A DNA stretch of 64,000 bases from Globisporangium splendens (GCA_006386115.1 VFIW01000009.1:620001-684000); one strand, 5' to 3'; positions 1 through 10,605 are shown, numbered from the stretch's first letter. Notes: a model not told the origin generated them from the sequence alone. Numbers and translations are program-made.

Positions 1-625
1 CAAGATCAAGTACAAGTTCAAGGCGACGCTGGACGTCGACGGCTTCTTCGCGTCCGACCTCAAGGCCGACTGCAACCTCGTGGTGCACGAGCGCAACTTC
101 CAGAGCATCCAGCCGAGCGAGGACTCGACGACGCAGAGCGTCGACTTCCTCTGCTGCTTCAACCGCGGCATGTGCAACCTCGCGGTTGCCATGGACAAGA
201 ACGTGTACCTGCCCGGCGAGACGTCGCAGATCCAGTGTCACATCGACAACAAGTCGCAGGTCGACATCACGACCATGCGCTGTCACCTGTTCCAGGACAT
301 CCGGCTGGTTGGCGGCCATGGCCACGAGCAGGAGTTCACGCACGAGATCGCGACGCGCGAGTTCCCGGGCGTGCCCGCAGGCTCGACGCTGCAACAACCA
401 CAGCCGCTGCTGCTCGCGTCGGACAATGGCGAGTTCCTCAACCCGTCGACGACGGGCACGCTCGTGCGCTGCTCGTACCGCATCGTCGTGGAGTGCGACA
501 TCCCGTGGTGCCCCGATGTCGAGCTCCACCTGCCGGTCACGATCATCGCGCCCGAGATCCCAAACCTGTCCTGGATCCCTGCGTCCACGGACGGCTACGT
601 GCAGCAGCAAGTAGCGTACCAGTAA
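1..625 (+). CDS. Arrestin-like protein, C-terminal part (5' end outside the window)
   Basis: The frame is open from base 2 to the TAA at 623-625, so about 207 C-terminal residues are visible and the start lies upstream. The segment reads as the arrestin C-lobe: a beta-rich stretch with a lone basic and Cys-containing linker, then VYLPGETSQIQCHIDNKS, matching the 'PGE..v.v...NkS' signature of arrestin_C domains, and later LHLPVTIIAPEIP, which resembles the closing strand of arrestin-domain-containing proteins. Such proteins are cytosolic adaptors that link membrane cargo to ubiquitin ligases and endocytosis. No PY motif is visible in the part seen. The 3' neighbour converges after a gene-free gap of about 0.5 kb. 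The family call is by motif only. The exact subfamily (ARRDC or VPS26-like) is open. Confidence 0.7.
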   Translation, partial: KIKYKFKATLDVDGFFASDLKADCNLVVHERNFQSIQPSEDSTTQSVDFLCCFNRGMCNLAVAMDKNVYLPGETSQIQCHIDNKSQVDITTMRCHLFQDIRLVGGHGHEQEFTHEIATREFPGVPAGSTLQQPQPLLLASDNGEFLNPSTTGTLVRCSYRIVVECDIPWCPDVELHLPVTIIAPEIPNLSWIPASTDGYVQQQVAYQ

Positions 626-1068
626 GATCCCCAAGGCTACCACGCTCAGTTCAGGTTTGTTGCGTTTTGAAGAAGCAGATTTTAAGCGAATTGCCAAGAT
701 TGAAAACCAAATTGGTGCATCAAAAAATGAAGACGGAAAAAAACTTGTACTTCCTGATGAACTGAGGCTCGATCGTAGTTGGACGCCTTAATCCAATCCG
801 AAAACGTCCACATGACAGCAGCATGTTGAAGCCAGGTGTCCATCCTGGGAAGGGAGCAATGACCAGTACGCCGATGCATGAACCATTGATGCGATACAAA
901 AATGGGGCTCTGTTGTGAAGGAGGACACTAAAGCATCCACAGTGGATCTTTTGGGATTCGTCCACCTCTGAGCGACAGTATCCGATGCCAGTAGCCGACA
1001 AACCAAAGTGTCCATTTCAAGCATCATAAATTAAAAAAATGTAAACGACCACCAATTTCCACGAGCGG

Positions 1069-1099
<31 letters not shown>

Positions 1100-1115
1100 G
1101 GCTACCACACATATT
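626..1115. other. Convergent intergenic gap
   Basis: Lies between the stops of the arrestin-like gene and the M13 peptidase gene, so it must hold both 3' ends. I see no convincing coding frame. It contains a TC microsatellite (listed separately) just beyond the M13 stop. Confidence 0.6.
1069..1093. repeat. (TC)n microsatellite
   Basis: About 12 uninterrupted TC units, 23 bp beyond the stop codon of the M13 peptidase gene, so probably in its 3' UTR. Confidence 0.9.
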
Positions 1116-3500
1116 TTACCACAACTTGCATTTCTTTTCCGGGTTCATGTTGCTGCGCGCCGGGCACTGGAACGCGCTCGCAAAGTCGTCGCTGTTCATC
1201 ATCACGGCATTCACGCGCCACGACTCGGGCGAGTGCGGGTCCGTGTTCAGCCGCCGCACCATGGCTTCGTCGCGGGTCTTCGAGCAAAACGCCTGCGCGA
1301 ACGAGAGGAAAAACAGCTTTTGCGCATTCACGAGCGAGAGCGTGTCGTCGATATGAACAGCATCAGACGGCGAAGGCACGGTCACAGAAGCGGCAGGCGC
1401 ATCTCCTGTAGACGTGCGCTGCGCCGTCGTCAGGTACTTGAGGAACGCGTTGTACGAGAGCTTCACGCCGCCATTGTCCGCAATGTTCTCGCCCAATGTG
1501 AAGTTTCCATTGATGTTTCCCAGGACGCGCGTCGCATCAAAAGCGCTCGTGACTTGGAACGAGTCATACTGGTCCACGAGGCACTTGGCGCGACTCGCAA
1601 ACTCCTTCTCGGTCTCGTTTGTCCACCAGCTCACGAGGTTGCCGTCGCCGTCGTAGTACCGGCCCTGCGAGTCGAAGCCGTGCGTGAGCTCGTGGCCAAT
1701 GATACTGCCAATCGCACCAAAGTTGCGCGCCGCGTGGTTCTTGCTTGAGAAAAACGGCGGCTGTAGGATGCCCGCGGGGAACACGATCTGGTTCGTCGAC
1801 GGGCTGTAGTACGCGTTCACGTCGGCAGCCGTCATGTACCACTCCGTGCGGTCGACCGTCGTGCCCAGTTTGCCCACGATCTTATCGAATTGGTATTGCG
1901 CCAGAATCTGCACATTGGTCGCTAACTCCGTGTCCGACAGCACGAACGGGAATCTCTCCTGCTTGGTCGAGTGGCCAATGAGGTTCGTCACCAAATGGAG
2001 CTTCCTGGTGGCCGCGTCGCGCGTCGCAGGGTCAAGCCACGGCAGCTTGGTCAGTCGTTTCTGCATCACAGCCTCAATCTGCTGCACCAGCTCGTTCGCG
2101 GCGACTTCGCTGCGCAGATCGAACTGCTTGAGAAAGTAGTATTTCCCTACCAGATTGGGGAAATACGACGTCACCTGGCGCAGACACACTTTCCACCGCG
2201 GCGCGCGCTGCTGTTGACCGCTCAATTTCTTCTTGAACAGCGCAAACGCCGCGTCCACGAAGGGCTCCGAGAGTGTCGACGCGAAATACTGGATGTACTG
2301 GTGCGTCATGACCGTGCGCAGCGTCTCCAGGTCGGTCTCCACCACGAGTTTCTCGGCCGCTTCGAAGTACCGCGGCGTCTCGACCACGATTGTCGACAGC
2401 GTCTGCGCCTTCGCCTTGGCTTCAATACCCGTGCCATTGAAGTACGCTGCAAACAGCAGTGGATACTGGCGCTGCGCATCTGTAATATCCACGAGGTTGT
2501 ACGTGCTGATGGGGTCGCGGAGCTCTTCCTTCGGCACAAACAGCGCCGCGAGTTTGCGCTCAAACGCGACGACGCGCTCCTCGTTCACCTGCGCGCTTGT
2601 CTTCGACCACCCCGAGAGCGTAAACATGGCCGACACGAACTTGCGGAACTCGTTCTCGGTGTCGTTGAACTTGGACGCGTCCAGATAATACTCTGGGTCG
2701 GGAAGCGTGAGTCCTGACTGCGATGCGTACAAGACGTACTTGGTCGCGTCTTTTGCGTCAGCCGCGATCGCGAGCCCCGTGAGGAAGTCTGGACCAGCCG
2801 TGGCGAGTTGGCCTGCGAGCGCGAACAGCTCGTGCTTGGTCTTGACGCGTGATAATGCTGTGAGACTCGCGTTCAAAGGCGCGATGCCCGTCGCGTTGAT
2901 CGCGCTCATGTTCATGCAAGAACTGTGCAATTCGCCGAGGAACGGCCAGTTCTCCGCGAGGATATCGCGCAGCACGGCCTCATTGCGGTCCTGCACGACC
3001 GTGAACGATGCGTAGACGCTCGTTTTCTCGGGCGGGATCTCGTTCTCGTCGACCCACTTGCCGCACGCAAACTGGTAGAAATCGTCGCACGGGTCCACGG
3101 TGTCGTCCATCATCGCGACCACGTCGTCGGGAAACACACCAGCCCAGGCACCACCATTGCCATTTACGACGCCTTTGGACGAGTCGAGCGCCGTCTTGAT
3201 CTGGTTGCGGCGCACGACCAGGAACACGATGAGCAGGAAGAGCGCGCTCATGACGCCAACGGCACCCATGAACAGCACGCCCGTGCGCTTGCGCTGCAAA
3301 AAGAACATGCCGCTGTCAACATCGTCATCGTACTCGTCATCGCCGCCTTCTGCGTCGTCATCTACGGAACGGCGCAGGGGCAACGTCGTCGTCGTCGTCG
3401 CTCGGGCGGAGGCGCGCTGCGTGAGCGGCACATCGTCGTCGTCGCCGCCCTCGACCGCGAGCTTGCTGTACTCCTGCTTCGGGAGCTTCAGCGCCGCCAT
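1116..3500 (-). CDS. M13 (neprilysin/ECE-type) zinc metalloendopeptidase, type II membrane protein
   Basis: A single-exon 794-aa protein. The N-terminus is cytosolic, acidic and Thr-rich, followed by one membrane segment at about residues 73-96 and a long extracellular domain. M13 hallmarks are present: NAYY at 562-565, the zinc site HELTH at 603-607 with catalytic Glu604, the third ligand in ENIADNGG (Glu671), and the C-terminal CxxW (residues 791-794). Length and topology match neprilysin and endothelin-converting enzymes. These are ectoenzymes that cut small peptides outside the cell. Several NxS/T sites suit a glycosylated ectodomain. The Met at 3500 is chosen because it begins the acidic cytosolic tail and fits the family length. 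In an oomycete the likely role is degrading extracellular peptides at the hyphal surface, which is inference. Confidence 0.93.
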   Translation of the reverse strand: MAALKLPKQEYSKLAVEGGDDDDVPLTQRASARATTTTTLPLRRSVDDDAEGGDDEYDDDVDSGMFFLQRKRTGVLFMGAVGVMSALFLLIVFLVVRRNQIKTALDSSKGVVNGNGGAWAGVFPDDVVAMMDDTVDPCDDFYQFACGKWVDENEIPPEKTSVYASFTVVQDRNEAVLRDILAENWPFLGELHSSCMNMSAINATGIAPLNASLTALSRVKTKHELFALAGQLATAGPDFLTGLAIAADAKDATKYVLYASQSGLTLPDPEYYLDASKFNDTENEFRKFVSAMFTLSGWSKTSAQVNEERVVAFERKLAALFVPKEELRDPISTYNLVDITDAQRQYPLLFAAYFNGTGIEAKAKAQTLSTIVVETPRYFEAAEKLVVETDLETLRTVMTHQYIQYFASTLSEPFVDAAFALFKKKLSGQQQRAPRWKVCLRQVTSYFPNLVGKYYFLKQFDLRSEVAANELVQQIEAVMQKRLTKLPWLDPATRDAATRKLHLVTNLIGHSTKQERFPFVLSDTELATNVQILAQYQFDKIVGKLGTTVDRTEWYMTAADVNAYYSPSTNQIVFPAGILQPPFFSSKNHAARNFGAIGSIIGHELTHGFDSQGRYYDGDGNLVSWWTNETEKEFASRAKCLVDQYDSFQVTSAFDATRVLGNINGNFTLGENIADNGGVKLSYNAFLKYLTTAQRTSTGDAPAASVTVPSPSDAVHIDDTLSLVNAQKLFFLSFAQAFCSKTRDEAMVRRLNTDPHSPESWRVNAVMMNSDDFASAFQCPARSNMNPEKKCKLW

Positions 3501-5050
3501 CTCACTTGGCTGTTGCTATACGAAGGGGACTGCTGGTGTACGTGGAGGAAGAGCGACACGCGTCTACGCAGAGGACGAGGGTTTGAGGGGAAGAGCGTCT
3601 TGCTTCTCCGCGGCGCATTAATTAGATCTGCTGCTGCCATCTGAGGGAGAAGGTGGTAAGGCTGGTAAAGTTCGTTTTTCGAGTGTGTCAGTAAGTGCGT
3701 GTCCACAATGGAAATAATTCCAAAAATAGACATAAAGAGGTTCGACCCTGTAAAAGTTGATGCACTGAGATAACAGTGCACTGATTCAAGTGTAGTTGAC
3801 CTTGAGTGGTTGAAGCTGGTACCGTGTACCGGTAATTTTGGCGGCAGCAATCACACACCGAATTTGCACAGTTTTCGGGAGCTACAGACTTTGTAGTCGA
3901 TGCCTTCACAGGAGATGTGTGCTTACAGTGAAGTGCCGATTGAGCCACCAGACTGCAGCACAGGTGCTGAAGGTTTCCGAGTACGGCAAACTTGCACCTC
4001 TCGCTCCTTGTCCATTTTGAAACTCAACCTTGCATGTGCCCAGCAATGCTGCTTCTCTGTTCCTTAATGCTGTCAAAACCAAGCAAAAGAAAGAAAGCAT
4101 TGGCGACTCTACTGGCATCTCGTAAGCGTGGAAATGCTACTGCTCAACCATTGCTTTCACTTTTTCTGAGCAGGTGACTTGCCGTCGAACCTTCTCCCGG
4201 TGCAACACGCATTCACGAACGAATGGCCACGGACATGAGACTGATACGAGTCTTTTTCAACGTGGGCTTGCGCAAGTGGGGGGGAAACGTTGTCTGACAA
4301 CAACCAGTTTGTTCATATTGACGAGACGATGACGGACGCAGTCCGAGTGCATATTTGATAAATAGACACGACGCGAATCTTCAACGACACTATGAGTAAT
4401 CTGGCAACTGCTACAACTTACCTGCTGCCGTTCTCCATTTGCTCTTCTAACGTGGAACTTGCAGGCAATTTGAATCATGAGCGAAGGGACAGCGGCGTGT
4501 TGCAGCAGCGACTTGAGATCAGAGCAGAATCTTCGCAATGCGACACCGATGCACTGAATTAACGTGCCATCTGATTCTTTTTGGGAAGCTGACTCGGACG
4601 TTCTGCAGGAGAAGCATGCAACTTTGCAATATGCTGGTGGAATTTTTACTGTCAACATTCATTATTTCAGTGCCCGTCAACTTTCTTCGATACAAACTGT
4701 GTCTTGTGGACTTCAAAACCTGCTCTCTCCGTGCACTATATTTAGTTGCAATGCCTTCTCACTCGAAAACTACGATCCAAATCTCGTGGCTCCACGTCCT
4801 GTGTGCTTCACTTCCAAGATTCCCTCTCCTCTGTCACTATACAAAAATCAAGCAATTCACCCACCATTGAATCTGACCAAGATTCCATGTCCCTCAAGCA
4901 AGCGTCCAAGAAACAAGTTGCAGCGACCACGACAATGGCGCTGAACTCCCGCGCATGCCACTGTGTGTGCGTGAATGAGCAGTTCATGGCGCTTCGAAGG
5001 ACTCACTTCCCGATCCACGAGCCATTGCACAAGCCCTATAGAGAGACAGG
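3501..5050. other. Divergent promoter region, 1.55 kb
   Basis: Lies between the starts of the M13 gene (-) and the SPX-RING gene (+), so it holds both promoters. I find only short unconvincing frames. A short inverted motif (GGTAC-CGT-GTACC) sits near 3819. No clear Inr+FPR match was found for either gene. Confidence 0.5.
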
Positions 5051-6400
5051 ATGAAGTTCGGCAAGCGCATGCGCAGTCTCGCGTCCAAGGAGTGGGAGCA
5101 CGACTACGTCGACTACAAGCAGCTCAAGAAGCAGATCCGCCAGCTGCAGGACGCCTGTGCGCCGCAGCAAGCGAACGAGACCGAGCTCATGGAAGTGCAG
5201 ACGACGTTCCACGACGTGTTGCTGCGCGAAATGGCCAAGATCAACGCGGCCCACGCGCGCATCCAGGAGCACATCGAGTTCTTTGAGCTCATGGTGCTGC
5301 GCAGTGCCGTCGGCAACCGATGGGTCTTGTCGCCGGCGAAGGCGCGCTCGTTTCTGTTGGATGCGATCGAGATCTCGCAGAAAGTGGACGCGTTCCGCCG
5401 CTTCGTCGTGCTCAACAGTCTCGCGATCGTCAAGATCACCAAGAAATTCGACAAGACCATGGGTACGAGTCTCAAGGCGACCGTGCTGGAGGACCTCAAG
5501 CAGCAGTCCTTCTACGACGGCGAGTGCCTTGACCGCATCAGCGCTGATACCATCGCGCTCACGGACCGCATCATGTTGTGCGTTCTCCCCGATGGCAACT
5601 TCCGTATCGACAAGTGCTCGGTGTCGTGTCCGATCTGCTTGAGCACGGAGGTCAAGACGTCGATCACGCTCGCGTGCGCTCACACGTTCTGCTGGTCGTG
5701 CCTGTCCAAGGCTGCCGAGCACCGCTTCAATTCCTGTCCGCTGTGCCGCCGCGCGCAGTCGATCGATCCTCGGTACTACGAGATCGACGGCCTCATGAAA
5801 CGATTCAAGCGTGCGTACAACTTTGTCGAGGAAGGACTCGACCGTGCGCCGTTGGCATCGAGCCCAATGCGCCAGATCCTCGCGGAGACGTTCGAACTCG
5901 TGAACAGCTGCCTCGCCGACATTGACGCGCAGTACGCATCGATCACGCCGCCAGCGTCCGTGTGCGGCGACGCCGACTCGTGCACCACAGAAGACAGCAA
6001 CAAAGAGAGTAACGAGACGCAGAAACCAGCGATCGATAACGACGGAGAAGAAGAGAATGCGTCTGCTGCACCTGCTGTTGTTGAGTTCGAGCGAGGCGAC
6101 CCTGTGGAGATCCTGTACGGCGGGCTCTGGTACCCCGGCATGATCATGCAGTGCAACGCGGACGCGACGTACTCGGTGCTCTGGTGGGTGAAGGACAACT
6201 CGCAGCGGTTCGGGCAGCGGATCGCACCTGAGCAGCTCCGCGAGCCGCGCTTCGAGGAGTCAGGTGCACGCAGCAGCTACGTACTCTACGACTTTGCGGC
6301 CGGCGCGTGGCGAACAGCGACGGAGTGGGCCATGGAGCCGTTCCGGAGGCTGCGCACGCTCTCGCACTCGGACCGAAGCAGCAGCAGCCACTCCATTTAA
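5051..6400 (+). CDS. SPX-RING protein with C-terminal Tudor/SH3-like module, putative E3 ubiquitin ligase
   Basis: A 449-aa single-exon protein. The N-terminus MKFGKRMRSLASKEWEHDYV begins a typical SPX domain (about 1-165; start, Lys-rich helix and YKQLKK all present). SPX domains bind inositol pyrophosphates and report phosphate status. A C3HC4 RING follows (CPIC at 193-196 to CPLC at 229-232, with a CAHTFCWSC core). Residues about 343-395 (GDPVEILYGGLWYPG onward, then YSVLWWV) look like a Tudor/Agenet-type barrel. SPX-RING proteins such as plant NLA ubiquitylate phosphate transporters, and the same role is inferred here. The start codon opens the SPX domain, so it is secure. An inverted decayed copy of its 3' end lies near 9.6 kb. 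Confidence 0.9.
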   Translation: MKFGKRMRSLASKEWEHDYVDYKQLKKQIRQLQDACAPQQANETELMEVQTTFHDVLLREMAKINAAHARIQEHIEFFELMVLRSAVGNRWVLSPAKARSFLLDAIEISQKVDAFRRFVVLNSLAIVKITKKFDKTMGTSLKATVLEDLKQQSFYDGECLDRISADTIALTDRIMLCVLPDGNFRIDKCSVSCPICLSTEVKTSITLACAHTFCWSCLSKAAEHRFNSCPLCRRAQSIDPRYYEIDGLMKRFKRAYNFVEEGLDRAPLASSPMRQILAETFELVNSCLADIDAQYASITPPASVCGDADSCTTEDSNKESNETQKPAIDNDGEEENASAAPAVVEFERGDPVEILYGGLWYPGMIMQCNADATYSVLWWVKDNSQRFGQRIAPEQLREPRFEESGARSSYVLYDFAAGAWRTATEWAMEPFRRLRTLSHSDRSSSSHSI

Positions 6401-6823
6401 AGAAGATGCTGTCGGCGTATGACAGCAATGTACACTACACAGAACACTATGTATAAAGACCATGAAGAACAAGATAGAGGCGAGGCAAGCAGCATAACAA
6501 GAAAGACACAAGGAAAAGCAAAGAGGGATTGATGTGCCGCGTAACGTCACCTCATCGACGCCAATACTTTTTGGAGCTCAGTGCAGGTATCCCTTGGCGC
6601 ACAAGATGGCTAGATTTTGCATAGACACTGGTCAACGCGTATCTTGCATCTCGTTTTGTGTGCAAATTTCCAGTGTTGTATTCGACAAAGCAGCGACGCA
6701 CCTAAAAACATATCTATCCAAAGCGTAAAAAGCCTCGACATGGCTCGCCCCCATCCTCTTTTTTCTGTTTCTTTTCTTCCTCTCCAGCGAAAAAGTCAAG
6801 CTGCCCGCAGCCTGCGTGCGCAC
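6401..6823. other. Convergent intergenic gap
   Basis: Holds the 3' ends of the SPX-RING and atlastin-like genes. No coding frame is recognised. The first about 40 bp is shared, in inverted orientation, with the fragment at 9538-9690. Confidence 0.5.
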
Positions 6824-8968
6824 TTAGTCGGACTTCTCCTTGCTGTCGTTCGCAGCCTGGACCGCCGTCTTGACGATCGACACCACGGTCTGCACGCGCT
6901 TGAACATGACCTGGCCGGTCGAGACTGTGATCAGCAGCATGAACACAATGATGGCCCAATACAAGTGCGACAGCGTATGGCTCACGTGTCTGCAAGTTGA
7001 ACAAAGCACATACACACAAGAGTTAAGCCACGCATCGTAAAGAAACAGAACGCGCGTGCAAAATAATACGTACTTGCAGTCGTAGAGAGGAATGTCGTAG
7101 CCAATGTGCTCGTAGCAGAGCAAATCCTGGAAAATGCGGAACGTCAACAGCCCGATCGCAAGCGCACCCGGCACCAGGTAAAACTCCAAGTTCTTGTACG
7201 GATCGCGCTCGGCGTTCAACTCGACGAAGCGGTGATGCTCCTTCTCGATTTCCTCAATCACTTCGGCGCGGAACTTGAGGATCTGGCTGTGGCGTCCCAT
7301 CTTCGCACCAGCGTCGAAGATCGTGAGCGCGCCTTGGAAGCATGCCTGGTGGTGCGCCTCGAGCTCTTGCACAGGCACGTACTTGCACTTGGAGCCGGCG
7401 ACGGTCTCCATCTCGCGCTTGTACTTGAGCAGCGCCTTGTCCTTCATGTTGACGTTGTTGGCCTCGGCCGTCGCCTCGAGCAACGTCTTGGCTTCAGGGA
7501 AAATGGACGCCTCGCGGAACAAACCCGCGTACGTCTTGATGTACGTGTAGAGTTCGCGCGACGTCACAGGCACGCCGTGGATCTTCTTTGGGAATAGGTT
7601 CTTCGGGTCAAAGAGGTCGTCCAAGTACAACGTCAGCAGCTCCAAGAAGCGGTTGTCGATGGCTTCGACCGAACCATCGTACTCGCGCTCCGTGACTTCG
7701 TGGCCCGGATGCGGCAGCAAGAAGCACGCCACTTTCTCGAAGCACGAGTTGATCTGCTCACGGGTGTCCGCAAGATCCTTCTGCTTGCGCGACGCCAGCA
7801 GCTCGCGCATGTACGTCTTCATGTCTTCGCGCTTCTCCTGCAGCGTCTGCTTGCGCGAAAAGTCCTGCCAGTCGCGCACAAGGAAATCGAGGCGCTGGAA
7901 CGGACGCGGCAAGCCGGAGCCTTCTTCGCCATCCTCAGTAGCGTTTTCGTCGTGCTCCTCGTCCTTGACGCTGGAAATGCTGCGCGACGAGGACATGGAC
8001 TGCGATTTCTCCAGCGCTGAAGGCAGCGAGCTGTCTGCGCGTCCAAAGAGCGCCATACTACGCACACAAAGCATAAGAAGATATACCGTCAGCCTACCTC
8101 AATACTCGTTAGATTGGCGTGCACATCACAACGACAATTGCCTTACCGGCCATATTCCGTGAACAGCGCCAAGTGCTGCAGGTTGTCTTCCTGGACGCGC
8201 TTGTCGACGTTGTAGATCTGGTACGAGCTCAGCAGCGTGCTGAGACCAAAGATACTGGCCGTGAGCATCTGCGACGTCTCCGAGTCGAACATGCCCTGCG
8301 TGTCAATGAGAAACACTGCAATGTCTTCGTCCGTGCCGCTCTTGCGGATGAACGGCGTCTCCCACATCCAGATGCCCGTCGTGTTGCGCTTGCGGCCGGC
8401 GCGCCACGAGAAGCCCTTCTCGCCGTGGGTCTGCTCCATGTTGGAGTTGCCCTCGAGCTTGGCCTCGCCCGAGCCCTCGACGCCCGCGAGTGCCCACTCC
8501 TTCCAGGCTTGACCCTCGGGCGCGGTCTCGACGCCCTCCTTCATCACGCGGCCGTGGTTCGCGTGGCGCAGGTAACGCAAAAACAGGTCGAGCACGAAGG
8601 ACTTGCCCGTGCGGAAGGCGCCGACGACCGAGATGATCGACACCTTCATGTCCTCGGGCACCTTGTGGAAGATCTCGCGCAGCGCCGCCTCGTCCAGCTC
8701 AAAGTTCGTGCCTTCATCATTAATGCTCACAATCTGCACCAGCATTTACAAGCGCATAGAAGCAGACAGAATACATCAGAATCCGCATATTCCATAAGCA
8801 AAAGCGCACGCATATTCGCATATTAATCACACGCACCTGGCGCGCTTTCGGGAGCTCTTCTTCGGATTTCTGGAGCTCCTCGACGACGCTCACGGGTGCC
8901 GGCGGCGGCGGCGACAGCTCCGCAGCTGAGGCGGAAGGAGGTGGGGAGGGCAGCGCGGCGTCCGACAT
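6824..8968 (-). CDS. Atlastin/GBP-family dynamin-like GTPase (ER membrane fusion), 4 exons
   Basis: Proposed exons: 8968-8837, 8733-8147, 8057-7074 and 6989-6824, giving 622 aa. The introns are 103, 89 and 84 nt, each with GT..AG ends (donors GTGCGT, GTAAGG, GTACGT) and matching phases (0, 2, 2). GTPase motifs: P-loop GAFRTGKS at 82-89, switch DTQG at 188-191, and an RD pair at 301-302 acting as the G4 motif as in atlastins. A helical middle domain follows. Two hydrophobic hairpin segments lie near the C-terminus (GALAIGLLTF and LYWAIIVFMLLITV), then a short amphipathic Lys-rich tail. This is the atlastin plan, so the likely role is homotypic fusion of ER tubules. A Pro-rich N-terminal 30 residues is unusual. 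The third intron is a multiple of three, so its retention would not break the frame. Confidence 0.9.
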
Positions 8969-9020
8969 GACGCTTACGTGGGTTAGAGAGAGGGAGTGAG
9001 AAGGGGGCAGACGAGAGTCC

Positions 9021-9031
9021 TGCGAATGAGC
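9021..9031 (-). promoter_or_regulatory. Initiator-like element of the atlastin gene
   Basis: On the minus strand this reads GCTCATTCGCA, matching the oomycete initiator GCTCATTYBN. It lies about 55-60 nt before the ATG. The FPR part (CAWTTT) is not conserved. Confidence 0.5.
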
Positions 9032-9537
9032 TTCTCTGGAGGTATAAATGCAACATGATATGCGGCGGAGGGGGAGATTACTGTGGGTGCGTATGCTAAG
9101 TGCGAGTGACGGAGTTATGCTTGTGATAATAGGAACATATTTGAGTGGAATATGGATGATAAAGAGAACAGATCAATGCGCAGTATATATTAAACGGTTT
9201 TAAGAAGGTTTATCCGATTAAAAAAGGATGGAGAGGAGCCGTTGGTCTTTTGATGTGCAAAACGAGGTGTTCTCTGCGAGAATCCTCCCAATACAATCCA
9301 ATGTTAAACACAATCCCATCGTATATGCGACACATTTGCTTGTTCCACACCGTGTTGTCGAAACTGGTGTGTGTTCTCAATAATTAATTATTGTGAAGAA
9401 AGTCGTACACATGGGTGACTTCTACAACGACTACCTTATTTTTGTTTTTCTTCTCGTGCCTTTCTCCAATGTGGCTGATGCTATGCTGCACTTGCTTCGC
9501 GTGCGTGTCTCTCTGTGGCGTTATGCATACATGCAGT

Positions 9538-9690
9538 GCTCTGTGTAGTGTCCCAAGCTACGCAGCAGCATCTCCTCTAAATGGAGTGGCTGCTGCTGCT
9601 TTGCTCCTATTGCGAGCGCGGCTCGCGGAGCTGCTCGGGTGCGATCCGCTGGCCGAATCGCTGCAGCCAATGAACTCTTCTCTTCGAGTT
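9538..9690 (-). pseudogene. Inverted, internally deleted fragment of the SPX-RING gene 3' end
   Basis: On the minus strand this stretch encodes QRFGQRIAPEQLREPR, identical to a segment near the C-terminus of the SPX-RING gene at 5051-6400. It then jumps, omitting about 110-120 nt, to the gene's last codons and 3' flank (agcagcagcagccactccat, then a TGTAGTG block also found after 6400). A stop follows EPRSQ at once. No SPX or RING sequence is present, so this is a dead partial duplicate in opposite orientation. Confidence 0.8.
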
Positions 9691-9867
9691 CGTTGGGAGC
9701 AAGTTCGGCGGTGTATGGTGAGTGGCAAACGCCTTGCTCCATAAACTCAAAGACGGAAACAGCACAGAACGAAATGGATCATTCTTGGCTTACACAGGTG
9801 AACATACGATTTGCAGACGCGTTTTGAAACAAATACTCCAAAACTCACGGGATGAGCAGTCCGCACC

Positions 9868-10605
9868 TTAGGCTACGAGACCCGAGCATTCTTCGCCGAC
9901 GCCGGCAGCAAAGTCCATCGACCAGTAGTACACGTACCGCTGGCTTTTCTCGACCGTGTAGCCGGGACCGATGTGCGTGTAGTTGCCGAGCACGATGGCG
10001 CTCGAATCAGGCGACTTCATCCAGGCCGAGATCATATCAGCAGCGGTCGTGTAGCCAGCACCAACCAACTCGGCGACGCCCGTGGAGTTGAAGCCGGCCG
10101 CTTTACCACGAGAGGTTGGGCTTGAGCCATCCGATCCCGTGATGCTGATGAAATTATGCTTTGCCATGTCGTCGGTCTGGGTCTGCGCACCCTCCATGAG
10201 CTTGGAGCTGAGGCAGATGTCAGGAAGCCCCACTTTCCTGCGCTCGGAGATCACGGCCATGATCATGTCTTGGCGGACCACAGGGTACAGGAACCAGGTG
10301 CGCTCTTCGTTGCTAGCGGCAGCCATTGTGGCCGCTGCCGTCACAGCATCTGCATCGGCTCCAACTTCGGTTTCTCCTCTGAAAGTCGCCGCAGCCATGC
10401 CATCCTCCTCACCCGCACCATCGTTGCTCATGCCTCCTGCAGTAGATTCGTCATAGAAGTCAGCGCCAATCGCAGCAGGCGCGAGCTCGTTGGCGTCAAG
10501 ATCGACGCGATCGAGGTTGTCGTCCTGCTGCGCGAACGCAGAGTAATTGCTGGAGGAGGCGAGCAGCGCCACGACAGCAATCGAGATCGAGTAGAAGACC
10601 TTCAT
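9868..10605 (-). CDS. CAP/SCP-domain (PR-1-like) secreted protein, CAP1
   Basis: A 245-aa single-exon protein. I chose the Met at 10605 (MKVFYSISIAVV) because it begins a clear signal peptide (cleavage near AFA-QQ) and aligns with the three paralogues. A longer in-frame extension exists but is less likely. After the signal comes an acidic Asp/Ala-rich stretch of about 80 residues, then a CAP domain: VRQDMIMAVISERRK, CLSSKLMEGAQ, SPTSRGKAAGFNST, VAELVGAGY, YTHIGPGY, YYWSMDF. The canonical GEN and HRxxIL motifs are altered (AELVGAGY; SPDSSAIVLGNY), so the usual metal-binding His is missing. Likely an extracellular effector or sterol/lipid-binding protein. It is the most divergent of the four tandem copies. 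Confidence 0.87.
   Translation of the reverse strand: MKVFYSISIAVVALLASSSNYSAFAQQDDNLDRVDLDANELAPAAIGADFYDESTAGGMSNDGAGEEDGMAAATFRGETEVGADADAVTAAATMAAASNEERTWFLYPVVRQDMIMAVISERRKVGLPDICLSSKLMEGAQTQTDDMAKHNFISITGSDGSSPTSRGKAAGFNSTGVAELVGAGYTTAADMISAWMKSPDSSAIVLGNYTHIGPGYTVEKSQRYVYYWSMDFAAGVGEECSGLVA

Larger units (their letters stand above)
8969..9867. other. Intergenic region upstream of the atlastin gene and downstream of CAP1
   Basis: Contains the atlastin promoter (Inr-like site at 9021-9031) and a decayed inverted fragment of the SPX-RING gene (9538-9690). Near 9800-9845 it has a short block (gaacatac...gcagacgcgtttt) that recurs downstream of the other minus-strand CAP genes. Confidence 0.6.

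Noticed and set aside
1971..2717. Long plus-strand open frame of 248 codons
   Set aside because: Antisense shadow of the M13 peptidase, whose HELTH, NAYY and CxxW motifs fix the minus strand.
3730..3750. ggttcgaccc, resembling a tRNA B box
   Set aside because: No matching A box or cloverleaf around it.
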